NCBI GenBank assembly: GCA_965277355.1
Contig: CBDICN010000002.1
Span: forward strand, 1,240,001 to 1,304,000
Length of the DNA: 64,000 nt
Direction of reading: 5' to 3'
Source of the DNA: RH-AL1 sp965277355
GTDB lineage: Bacteria > Pseudomonadota > Alphaproteobacteria > Rhizobiales > Beijerinckiaceae
The notes beneath the pieces were generated by a model. The model searched no databases and was not told where the DNA came from. It was given only the letters and a program-made list of their open reading frames with translations. Position 1 is the first letter of the stretch; every line of letters starts with the position of its first letter. The translations under genes were made by a program, and so were the position numbers. This document shows positions 26,266 through 34,491 of this stretch, piece by piece.

Positions 26266-27027
26266 TTAGTTGCGGCCGCCCGTCAGGCGCAGTATCGACG
26301 TGAACATGTTCACGAAGTTGATGTACATCCATAGCGCGCCGAGGATGGACTTCTTCGACAACGTCTCCTGGCCGCCGCCCTCGTAGTAGAACTGCTTCAC
26401 TTCCTGGTTGCTGTAGGCCTGCAACCCGGCGCTCACGAAAACGATGACGAGCGAGATGCCGATCTGCAGGGCCGAGCTGTGCAGGAAAAGGCCGACGATA
26501 CTAGCCAGTATGGCGCCCCACAATCCCATGATGCAGAACGACGCGACGCCGGAGAGATCGCGCTTGGTCGTGTAGCCATAGATGCTGACGGCACCGAAAC
26601 ACGTGGCCGTGATGAAGAACGCGTTTGCGATCGACGGGCCGGAATAGATGAGCAGCAGCACCGACAAGGAGACGCCGAGCATCGCGGCATAGGCGAAGAA
26701 GCCGGCGCGCAACGCCGACGCCGACCAGTTGTTGAACTGATACTGCACGAACATCACGAAGGCCAACGGCGCGAAGATCACCACGTACTTGAAATTCGAT
26801 TGAAAGAGCAGCGAGCCAAGCTGGGTCAGCCCCGTGATAGTTCCGGCGCTGTCTCGCTCGAGGGCCAGATAGCTGGTGAGATAGGCGATAAGGCCGGTCA
26901 CGCCGAGACCGAGCATCATGTTATTGTAGACGCCGATCATATAGGACCGCAGTCCCTGATCGATCGACGCGCGGGTCGGCGCGGCGGCCTGGCCCCAGCG
27001 CGCTGAATTCGGATCGTAATCGGACAT
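26266..27027 (-). CDS. Bax inhibitor-1/YccA family membrane protein
   Basis: A 253-residue integral membrane protein with about seven hydrophobic helices and the BI-1 family blocks YMIGVYNNMMLGLGVTGLIAYLTS, FITATCFGAVSIYGYTTKRDLS and the C-terminal ILGALWMYINFVNMFTSILRL. Relatives act as pH-sensitive calcium leak channels or interact with the FtsH protease; which applies here is unknown. GAGGG precedes the ATG by 5 bases. It is a single-gene transcript ending at the terminator at 26206-26238. Confidence 0.93.
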   Translation of the reverse strand: MSDYDPNSARWGQAAAPTRASIDQGLRSYMIGVYNNMMLGLGVTGLIAYLTSYLALERDSAGTITGLTQLGSLLFQSNFKYVVIFAPLAFVMFVQYQFNNWSASALRAGFFAYAAMLGVSLSVLLLIYSGPSIANAFFITATCFGAVSIYGYTTKRDLSGVASFCIMGLWGAILASIVGLFLHSSALQIGISLVIVFVSAGLQAYSNQEVKQFYYEGGGQETLSKKSILGALWMYINFVNMFTSILRLTGGRN

Positions 27028-27209
27028 CGAACCCTCGAAAGAAGTGGAAGCTGAACCGCCTCCGGGCGCGTTGCCAACGAAGGCTGAGCGGCCAACGAAG
27101 GCTAGACGACAATCGGCAATATGGAACTTTACGTGAAGGCGAGCAAGGCGCCCGTCGTGAGCTTCACCTTAAATCGCTGTAATGTCGCCCGCATTCCTCA
27201 TGACGAGTG

Positions 27210-29753
27210 CTAGAGATTGCGCAAGTACGGCGCCGGCTTGCGTCCGAGAATGCGCCAGGTGCCGAGGAGGCCGAGCAGCACGGTGAGCGCGAGCGCGCCG
27301 AAGGCGGCGACCAGCGCCTGCGGCCAGAGCCACACGAAATCGAGCGACATCAGCCTGGCGACGACCCCGTAGGCCGCGGCGCCCCCGGCGAGCACGCCGA
27401 AGATGGCCGTCGCCAGGCCGATGATGCCGTATTCCAGCACGTAGGCGGCAAGAAGCCGGGTCCGCGTGGCGCCCAGCGTCTTCAGCACAACCGCATCGTA
27501 GAGCCGCGCCTCCTGCCCGGCCGCCAACGCGCCGGCGAGCACCAGCACGGAGGCGATCAGCGCGACGCTGGCGGCGCCGCGAATCGCCGTGGCGAGTTGG
27601 CCGACGACGCCGGAAACGGCGTCGAGCGCATCCTTGACCCGGATCGAGGTCACGCTCGGAAAGGCCTCCGCCACCTCGCGCAGCAGCGCGAGTTCGCGCG
27701 GGCCATCGCCGGCCTTCGGGAACGTCACCGTGGCGAGATCGCTGTAGGGCGCGCCTGCGAAGGCGTTGGGAGAGAACACCAACACGAAATTGATGCCGAA
27801 CTTGCGCCAATCGACCTTCCGAGTGTTGGCGATGATTGCCGAAACGTCGCGGCCCAGCACGTTGACGGTGATGGAATCGCCGATCCCGAGCCCGAGCCCG
27901 GTGGCGATGTCGTCCTCGAGCGAGACCAGCGGCTTACCAGCGTAGTCGTCCGGCCACCAGGCGCCCTTCACCAGCGTCGAGCCGGACGGGACGCCCGAAG
28001 AAAAGGTGATCCCGCGATCGCCCTGCAGCACCCAGGCCGCCTTGTCCGACGGCTTCACCTTGTCGACGGGCGTGTCGCCGACGCGCACGATCCGCCCGCG
28101 CATCATCGGTACGAACTCGAGCTTGCCGTCGCCGGCTTTCTTCTCGAGGAAGTTGCGGAAGTCCCGGGCTTCGGCGCTCTGGATGTCGATGAAGAAGAAA
28201 CTCGGGGTCTGGCCCGGTACGGTTCGGTTGAGTTGGGCGCGGATGTTGCCGTCGATGAGGGTTAGCGACACCAGGAGCGCGAGGCCAAGGCCGAGCGAGA
28301 GCACGACGGTCGGCGTCAGCGCTCCGGGGCGATGAATGTTGGCGACGGCGAGACGCAGCGCGACGAAACGCGAATGCGGCAGTCGTCCGGCGGCGCGCAT
28401 CAGGAGCCACGCGACCAGGCGCAGCATCACGAAGCCGCCGGCCGTCGCGACCATGTAGTAGATCGCCAGCGATCTCTGCTCGGACAGCAGCAGGATGGTG
28501 GCGACGAGGCCGGCGCCTGCCAGCGCGACGAGCGCCAGGTAGCGCGTCCGCAGGCGACGCGCGTCCGGCTCGATCTGGTCGCGGAACAGCGCTGACACGG
28601 GGATGTCGTGGGCGCGACCCAGCGGCGCGAGCGAGAAGGCGAGCGCCGTCCAGCCGCCGTAGAGAAGGCCGGCCGCCACCTGCGCCGGGTAGACCGAAGG
28701 CACGAGCGGCACCGGCAGGACGGCGGCGAAGGCGGAGGCGGCGGCAAACGGCATGGCCACGCCAAGGGCGAGCCCGAGCGCGATCCCGAGCGCGGCGATG
28801 AGCATCACCTCGATGAGCATCAGGCCGAAAACGAAAGTCCCGGTGGCGCCGAGCGATTTCATGGTGGCGATCGAGGGCCGCTTGCGTTCGACGAAGCCGC
28901 GGATGGCGTTGGCGACGCCTGCGCCCCCGATGATCAGGGCGGTGAGGCCGACCAGCGTGAGGAACTGGGTGAACCGCTGCAAGTCCCGCGAGAATTGCGG
29001 CGAGACGTTCTCACGGGTTCGCACCTCCCAGCCGGCTTCGGGGAAGCGCTTTGCCGCCGCTTCGACGAGCGCGTGGACCGCCGCGGCAGGAGCCGGCTTG
29101 CCGGCGACATCGGGCAGTGAGACGCGGTACAGCCGCCGCACCAGCGAGCCCGGCTGGATCAGCCCGGAGGCGGCGAGCCCGGCCTCCGACATGAGCACGC
29201 GCGGTCCGAAGCCGATGCCGGCCGCGAGCTTGTCCGGCTCCTGCACCAGCACTGCGCGCAGGGCATAGCGTTGGTTGCCGATGAAGAACGTGTCGCCGGT
29301 CTTCAGCCCCAGCCGCGCCTGCAGGGCGACATCGGCCACGACACCGTAAACACCGGACTCGTCGGCGAGCGCCTGGTCGAGCGGGATCGCCGGGTCGAGC
29401 ACGGCGGTGCCGGCGCTCGGGTAGCGCGCGCCGACCGCCTTCAGCTCGACGAGAGCCGTCGAGCCGTCGTCGCGCCGCGCCATGGCGCGCAGCACACTGA
29501 CGGGGGCAAGGGTGCCTTCGGCCCTGAAGAAAGCCTGCTCGTCCGGCGTCGCCTCGCGCTGGACGAGATCGAACGAGGCGTCGCCGCCGAGAATGACGCG
29601 GCCCTGCTTGGCGAGTCCGTCGGATAGCGCGCGCGACACCGATCCGACACCGGTGATGGCGGCGACGCCGAGCGCGATACAGGCGAGAAAGATGCCGAAA
29701 CCGCCGAGGCCGCCGCGCAGGTCGCGTAGCGCGAGCCGGAGGATCAGCGGCAT
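27210..29753 (-). CDS. FtsX-type ABC transporter permease (YbbP-like)
   Basis: An 847-residue permease with ten hydrophobic segments arranged as in YbbP: an N-terminal helix (FGIFLACIALGVAAITG), a large periplasmic domain, a FtsX block (LVGLTALIIGGAGVANAIRGFVERKRPSIATMKSLGAT), a second periplasmic domain, and a final FtsX block (VLAGALAAGQEARLYDAVVLKTLGATRTRLLAAYVLEYG). Relatives form complexes with a LolD-like ATPase (YbbA) that usually lies directly upstream. Here the upstream gene is a DUF3108 protein and no ATPase gene is near. The function may be export of lipids or lysophospholipid-linked material; this is inference. Confidence 0.88.
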   Translation of the reverse strand: MPLILRLALRDLRGGLGGFGIFLACIALGVAAITGVGSVSRALSDGLAKQGRVILGGDASFDLVQREATPDEQAFFRAEGTLAPVSVLRAMARRDDGSTALVELKAVGARYPSAGTAVLDPAIPLDQALADESGVYGVVADVALQARLGLKTGDTFFIGNQRYALRAVLVQEPDKLAAGIGFGPRVLMSEAGLAASGLIQPGSLVRRLYRVSLPDVAGKPAPAAAVHALVEAAAKRFPEAGWEVRTRENVSPQFSRDLQRFTQFLTLVGLTALIIGGAGVANAIRGFVERKRPSIATMKSLGATGTFVFGLMLIEVMLIAALGIALGLALGVAMPFAAASAFAAVLPVPLVPSVYPAQVAAGLLYGGWTALAFSLAPLGRAHDIPVSALFRDQIEPDARRLRTRYLALVALAGAGLVATILLLSEQRSLAIYYMVATAGGFVMLRLVAWLLMRAAGRLPHSRFVALRLAVANIHRPGALTPTVVLSLGLGLALLVSLTLIDGNIRAQLNRTVPGQTPSFFFIDIQSAEARDFRNFLEKKAGDGKLEFVPMMRGRIVRVGDTPVDKVKPSDKAAWVLQGDRGITFSSGVPSGSTLVKGAWWPDDYAGKPLVSLEDDIATGLGLGIGDSITVNVLGRDVSAIIANTRKVDWRKFGINFVLVFSPNAFAGAPYSDLATVTFPKAGDGPRELALLREVAEAFPSVTSIRVKDALDAVSGVVGQLATAIRGAASVALIASVLVLAGALAAGQEARLYDAVVLKTLGATRTRLLAAYVLEYGIIGLATAIFGVLAGGAAAYGVVARLMSLDFVWLWPQALVAAFGALALTVLLGLLGTWRILGRKPAPYLRNL

Positions 29754-29912
29754 GGATATGAAGGCCCAAACGCGACGCCGAGGAAGCGTGGGAAGGTCTG
29801 GTTCAAACGGGCCGTCGCTTTCGTCTCGCCGTCGGCTCTCGGGTTACGCGGGGTTGTATCATGCGTCCCGCGGGCCGCGCCAGCGCCGGGACGCTGCCGC
29901 TGTTGCGACCGT

Positions 29913-30758
29913 TCAGTGCGTCGTCTCCGGCGCGCCGGAGGCCTCGAACTCTTCCGCGACGATGTCGAGCGTACCGGTCATCGTCGGCATGGTCACCCGC
30001 AGCGGCACGACGACGTGCGCGTGCTCGATGGGAGCGAGCCAAACCTCGATCCCGTCGTTTTGGGCCATGAACGCGGTCGAGCGCGAGCCGACGAGATGAC
30101 CCGAGATCGGGTGGTAGCGCGCCGAACAGACCGCGACCGGTCCGTTGTAGCCGGCGATCGCGACCTGCTGCGTGCCGGTATAGCGCAGGGCGATGTCGAA
30201 GCGCGCATAACCGTCGAAGATCGGCAAGGTGCGGGAGCAGGCGGCCGGGCCGATCAGCGGCTCCTTCATCGGGACCGGCATGATGAGCGCGCTCGTCGGG
30301 TCGAGCACGTTGCGCTTGTTGGCATCGGTCACCGGCACGCGCTCGCCATGGTACTCGAGAGGCGGCGTGATCTCGACCGCCCTCACCGTTCCGGCACTGA
30401 GCGCCATCCGCAGCGTACGCGTCTCCGTGGAATTCACCGCGCTGGTGGCGTAGGTGCTTGGCGCGAGCAAGCCCTTCCTGAAGGTGCCCGACGAGGCCAG
30501 CGCCATCTTCACGTTCGACACCCACGAGGCGATGCCGGTCAGATGGGCGGTCAGATCCATCTTGTAGCTCTGCGGCTGCAAGGTGCCGTTCGCGTAGAGA
30601 TCGCCGATGCGCAGGCCCATCAAGGCGACGCTGTAGTGCGCCTTCAGCGTTTCGGCACCGGTCGGCTCCGCCGACCCCGGGACGGCGAGCGTCGTCAGGC
30701 AGACGAGGGGCAACAAGAGCCGTCGAACCGCCCGGCTTCCCATCGTCATATCAACCAT
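29913..30758 (-). CDS. DUF3108 domain protein, periplasmic
   Basis: A 281-residue exported protein with a signal peptide (RRLLLPLVCLTTLAVPGSA). The mature part matches DUF3108: YSVALMGLRIGDLYANGTL, HLTGIASWVSNVKM, ATSAVNSTETRTLRMALSAGTVRAVEI, CSRTLPIFDGYARFDIAL and the closing block EVWLAPIEHAHVVVPLRVTM. The family is thought to form a beta-barrel-like periplasmic fold; its function is unknown. The start is ambiguous among ATGs at 30758, 30749 and 30743. A 159-base gap separates it from the permease. Confidence 0.85.
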   Translation of the reverse strand: MVDMTMGSRAVRRLLLPLVCLTTLAVPGSAEPTGAETLKAHYSVALMGLRIGDLYANGTLQPQSYKMDLTAHLTGIASWVSNVKMALASSGTFRKGLLAPSTYATSAVNSTETRTLRMALSAGTVRAVEITPPLEYHGERVPVTDANKRNVLDPTSALIMPVPMKEPLIGPAACSRTLPIFDGYARFDIALRYTGTQQVAIAGYNGPVAVCSARYHPISGHLVGSRSTAFMAQNDGIEVWLAPIEHAHVVVPLRVTMPTMTGTLDIVAEEFEASGAPETTH

Positions 30759-30850
30759 CGCTCTGACACCACTTCGACGGGACGGACGCTCGCGGCGGCA
30801 TAAACCTCAGCAATTCCGTCGCTTTCAAGGCTCGACGCATCCAACCCCGT

Positions 30851-30890
30851 TGGTTAATCGTTTACCAATCATTACGCCCCGAATGGTTAA
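30851..30890 (+). promoter_or_regulatory. Direct TGGTTAA repeats, possible CtrA-type half sites
   Basis: TGGTTAA occurs at 30851-30857 and again, as ATGGTTAA, at 30883-30890, 33 bases apart or about three helical turns. The reverse complement TTAACCAT equals the half-site reported for the cell-cycle regulator CtrA in Alphaproteobacteria. The first copy lies in an imperfect palindrome (TGGT..ACCA, 30851-30867). The link with hpnC regulation is inference only. Confidence 0.3.
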
Positions 30891-30901
30891 CAACAGTGTT
30901 A

Positions 30902-30957
30902 CGCCGGCCACGTCGCGCCGGCCATGTCACGCCGGCCATGGCGCGCCGGCCATGTCG
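30902..30957. repeat. Four tandem 14-bp repeats upstream of hpnC
   Basis: Four contiguous 14-base units, each starting CGCCGGCCA and ending in a variable CGTCG, TGTCA, TGGCG or TGTCG. Each unit carries the palindrome GCCGGC. The array starts about 160 bases before the hpnC ATG. Confidence 0.85.
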
Positions 30958-31060
30958 CGTTCACGCGGACTGGCCTCGGGCAGCCTCGCTAGCCCGATTT
31001 TGCGCTGCGGCAGAAGCTGCTGTATTCGGGGTCAAAGCCATTCAGCGCACACGGAAGCCC

Positions 31061-31954
31061 ATGTCGATCAGCCAGACCCGCCCGGTGGTGGAGGTCGCCG
31101 CCAGCAAGGACGAGCGCGGCGAGAACTTTCCCGTGGCATCGCGGCTGATCGCACCGCGCCATCGCGCGACGGTGCTCGCGTTCTACACGTTCGCGCGCGC
31201 CGCCGACGACATCGCCGACAGCCCGACCGTCGCCGCCGCGGAAAAGATCCGCCGTCTCGATGCCTTCGAGGCGACGCTGCTCGGCCGGTCCGACGAGGTC
31301 GCCGCCGCGCTGCCGCTGCGCGCCGCGCTGGCGCGGACGAGCCTGACTCCGCGCCACGCGCAGGACCTGCTCGTCGCTTTCCGGATGGACGCGACCAAGC
31401 CGCGGTACGCCAGCTTCGACGAGCTGATGCACTACTGCCGCTACTCGGCCGCGCCGGTCGGACGCTTCGTGCTGGCCGCCCACGGCGAAGACGAGACGAT
31501 CTGGCCGGCCAACGACGATCTGTGCGCGGCGCTGCAGATCATCAATCACCTGCAGGACTGCGGGAAGGACTACCGCGAGATCGATCGCGTCTACATTCCG
31601 CGGGACGTGCTGGACCGCCACGGCGCCCGCCTCGAGGATCTCGGAGCGTCGGCGGCGTCCCCGGCGCTGCGGGCGGCCATCGAGGATCTGGCCGAGCGCG
31701 CGACACCGCTGGTGCGCCATGGCGCCGCGATGTCGCCGCAGGTACGCGACTGGAGGCTGCGGCTGGAGACGGCGATCATCGCCAAGCTGGCCGGCAAGCT
31801 GAACGGCTGGCTCATGACGCGCGACCCGCTCAGCGAGACGGTCCACCTGTCGAAGCCGGCCGCGCTCTGGCAGGCGCTCCTCGGCGCCGGCGGAAGCCTC
31901 GTCGCCGGGCGCGCCACCGTGCCCTCGCCGCGGCCGAGCGCGGATCGCGCGTGA
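31061..31954 (+). CDS. hpnC: Hydroxysqualene synthase HpnC
   Basis: Squalene/phytoene synthase-family enzyme that, by the known HpnCDE route, converts presqualene diphosphate to hydroxysqualene for hopanoid synthesis. The 297-residue protein has the first Asp-rich motif DDIAD at 49-53, the family block YCRYSAAPVGRFVL, and a second motif in INHLQDCGKDYREIDRVYIP. The ATG at 31061 fits family N-termini; the frame is open further upstream through the tandem repeats, but that part has no homology. The stop overlaps hpnD (GTGA). Confidence 0.93.
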   Translation: MSISQTRPVVEVAASKDERGENFPVASRLIAPRHRATVLAFYTFARAADDIADSPTVAAAEKIRRLDAFEATLLGRSDEVAAALPLRAALARTSLTPRHAQDLLVAFRMDATKPRYASFDELMHYCRYSAAPVGRFVLAAHGEDETIWPANDDLCAALQIINHLQDCGKDYREIDRVYIPRDVLDRHGARLEDLGASAASPALRAAIEDLAERATPLVRHGAAMSPQVRDWRLRLETAIIAKLAGKLNGWLMTRDPLSETVHLSKPAALWQALLGAGGSLVAGRATVPSPRPSADRA

Positions 31955-32808
31955 GCGAGACGATGACCCGGGCCGCGAGGGAGCAATCCGACGCCAGCGC
32001 CGGGGAGGCGCGGAAGAGTTCGTTCTACCTCGCGATGCGCATCCTGCCCAAGCCGCAGCGCGAGGCGATGTACGAGGTCTACTCCTTCTGCCGCCTCGTC
32101 GACAACATCGCCGACGAGGGCGGCCCACGTTACGAGCGTCACCTGGCGCTCGATCGCTGGCGTGTCGACATCGATGCGCTCTACGCAGGCAAGCTGCCGC
32201 GCCCCGCGCTGACCCCGCTGGCGACGGCGATCGGGCAATTCGGGCTCGATCGCGCGGACTTCCACGCCGTCATCGACGGCATGGACATGGATGTGGAGCG
32301 CGATATCAGCGCGCCGGACTGGGCGACGTTGGAGCTTTATTGCGACCGCGTCGCAAGTGCGGTCGGGCGCTTGTCCGTTTGCATCTTCGGCACCCCCGAG
32401 GCCGAGCGCGAGCCGCTCGCGCACCATCTCGGCAAGGCGCTCCAGCTCACCAATATCCTCCGCGACATCGACGAAGACGCCGCAATCGGTCGGCTCTACC
32501 TGCCCAAGGAAGCGCTCGAGGGGGCCGGGATCACCTCGACAGCGCCGCGCGCCGTCGCTGCCGACCCGCGGCTCGCGGCGGCCTGCGGGCCGGTGATCGC
32601 GCGGGCGGAGGCCCACTTCGGCGAGGCGGAGACGATCATGCGGCGCCAGCCACGCGCCACGGTCATCGCCCCGCAAATCATGGATGCGGCCTATCGTGAG
32701 ATCCTGGCCAAGGTGAAAGCACGGGGGTTCGAGCCGCCACGCGCCAGGGTCAAGCTTTCCAAAGCCCGTTTCATGCTGACGTTGCTGCGGCACAAATTGT
32801 TCGCCTGA
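31951..32808 (+). CDS. hpnD: Presqualene diphosphate synthase HpnD
   Basis: Condenses two farnesyl diphosphates to presqualene diphosphate, the first committed step to squalene. Both Mg-binding Asp-rich motifs are intact: DNIAD at 51-55 and DIDED in LTNILRDIDEDAAIGRLYLP. The 285-residue length is normal. The start is taken as the GTG at 31951 that overlaps the hpnC stop by 4 bases; ATG at 31963 is the alternative. After the stop, 264 bases without a recognisable gene precede hpnE. Confidence 0.94.
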   Translation: MSETMTRAAREQSDASAGEARKSSFYLAMRILPKPQREAMYEVYSFCRLVDNIADEGGPRYERHLALDRWRVDIDALYAGKLPRPALTPLATAIGQFGLDRADFHAVIDGMDMDVERDISAPDWATLELYCDRVASAVGRLSVCIFGTPEAEREPLAHHLGKALQLTNILRDIDEDAAIGRLYLPKEALEGAGITSTAPRAVAADPRLAAACGPVIARAEAHFGEAETIMRRQPRATVIAPQIMDAAYREILAKVKARGFEPPRARVKLSKARFMLTLLRHKLFA

Positions 32809-33072
32809 GGCGATCAGCAACCTGCTTGTGTGCGTCCATCCGGCATGGCTGCGCTGCGTCCTCGTCTCGCACCTCGCTCGAGGGCTTCCCGCAAGGGCGT
32901 GAACCGCGCTATCAGGCTGCGCGCGGTGTTCCCGCTCTCGAGGAGGGCGCTCCCGCGCTTCTTGAGAAGCCCTGGAATCCTGTCTTTGAATTAAGGGTTG
33001 GCGGGCCGGCCGGACCCGTGAGCCAGCGGCTGCGTTCCGACCCCGCGGCTCTTCACATTTGAGAGGCATTGC

Positions 33073-34314
33073 TTGAGCCAAGGCACCACGCACGTCATCG
33101 GCGCCGGACTGGCGGGGCTTGCCGCCGCCGTCGCCCTCGCCGGGCGCGGCCGCCGCGTCATCCTCCACGAAGGCGCGCGGCAGGCGGGCGGCCGGTGCCG
33201 CTCCTATCATGACGCCACGCTCGACATGATGATCGACAACGGCAATCACCTGCTGCTGTCGGGAAACGCCGAGGCACGCGCCTTTCTGCGAACGATCGGC
33301 AGCGAGGACCAAATGAAGGGACCGCCCGGCGCGGCGTTCCCGTTCGTCGACCTCGCGAGTGGCGGCACATGGACCGTGCGCCCGAACGCCGGACGCTTGC
33401 CGTGGTGGGTCTTCGCCAAGAGCCGCCGCGTGCCGGGAACGAAGGCGACCGACTACTTCGCGCTCGCGCGGCTGCTCGGCGCCGGCAAGACCGCAACGAT
33501 CGCCGACAAGATGCGCTGCAACGGCGAACTCTACCACAAACTGTGGCAGCCGCTGCTGCTGGCGGCGCTCAACACCGATCCCGCGGAGAGCTCGGCTGCG
33601 CTGGCTGGTGCGATCGTCAGGGAGACGCTGGTGAAGGGCGGCAAGGCGTGTCGCCCCCTTGTCGCCGCCGAAGGGCTCGCTGCCGCCTTCGTCGACCCCG
33701 CCATCGCCTACCTTGCCATGAAAGGCGCCGAGCTGCGTCTTGACCATTCACTGCGGGCTCTGACGATGGTGGGAGACCGCGTCGAAGCGCTCCAGTTCGG
33801 CGAGAAGACGATCGCTCTTGCGGTTGAAGACCGCGTCGTCCTTGCCGTCGCCGCGCCGGCGGCAGCCGCGTTGCTGCCCGGTCTCCAGGTGCCGAAGAGC
33901 TTCCGCTCGATCGTCAACGCGCACTTCAAGATGCCGGCGCCCCCGAACCTCCCACCGATCCTCGGCCTCGTCAACGCGACCGTCGAATGGATCTTCGCCT
34001 TCCCCGACCGCATCTCGATCACGATCAGCGGGGCCGACCGGCTCCTCGATATACCGCGCGAGGAGCTGGCCATCACGCTGTGGTCGGACGTGCAGCGCGC
34101 CTCGAACATTGCAAAACCGCTGCCGCCATGGCAGATTATCAGGGAGAAACGCGCGACATTCGCCGCGACGCCCGCGGAGGACGCGCGGCGTCCCGGAACG
34201 CGGACGCGGTTCGTGAACCTGTTCCTCGCGGGCGACTGGACGGCGACGGGTCTCCCCGCGACGATCGAGGGGTCGATCCGATCCGGCAACAGGGCCGCCG
34301 CGATGCTGCGCTAG
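33073..34314 (+). CDS. hpnE: Hydroxysqualene dehydroxylase HpnE
   Basis: FAD-dependent amine-oxidase-like enzyme that reduces hydroxysqualene to squalene. The dinucleotide-binding motif VIGAGLAGLAAAVALAGRG is at the N-terminus, followed by the HpnE blocks GGRCRSYHD and DNGNHLLLSGN. The C-terminal FAD motif FLAGDWTATGLPATIEGSIRSG is present. At 413 residues it is full length. The start is TTG with GAGAGG 6 bases before it. Confidence 0.93.
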   Translation: MSQGTTHVIGAGLAGLAAAVALAGRGRRVILHEGARQAGGRCRSYHDATLDMMIDNGNHLLLSGNAEARAFLRTIGSEDQMKGPPGAAFPFVDLASGGTWTVRPNAGRLPWWVFAKSRRVPGTKATDYFALARLLGAGKTATIADKMRCNGELYHKLWQPLLLAALNTDPAESSAALAGAIVRETLVKGGKACRPLVAAEGLAAAFVDPAIAYLAMKGAELRLDHSLRALTMVGDRVEALQFGEKTIALAVEDRVVLAVAAPAAAALLPGLQVPKSFRSIVNAHFKMPAPPNLPPILGLVNATVEWIFAFPDRISITISGADRLLDIPREELAITLWSDVQRASNIAKPLPPWQIIREKRATFAATPAEDARRPGTRTRFVNLFLAGDWTATGLPATIEGSIRSGNRAAAMLR

Positions 34315-34491
34315 ACCCTCGGCCCGGCCGCGGCTGTCGAAAGCAGATGAGGCTTTTACGACACGAAAGCCTTGCAACGCATGTGTGGACGCCAGGAATG
34401 GTGACGATCGCTTCGCATTGCGGCAACGACGCGCTAGAGATTAGTGCAGAGCATGTTCTTGCCGGACGTCGGCGACGGCCGATGGTCGTGC

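Larger units (their letters stand above)
30759..31060. other. Intergenic region between DUF3108 and hpnC (divergent)
   Basis: About 300 bases between divergent genes. It contains an AT-rich patch (30851-30900) with two direct copies of TGGTTAA, then four tandem 14-bp units at 30902-30957. This is the only visible site for the promoter of the squalene-forming genes hpnC-hpnD. Confidence 0.6.

Noticed and set aside
32826..33062. 78-codon frame between hpnD and hpnE
   Set aside because: No ribosome binding site, no family, and composition like non-coding DNA.
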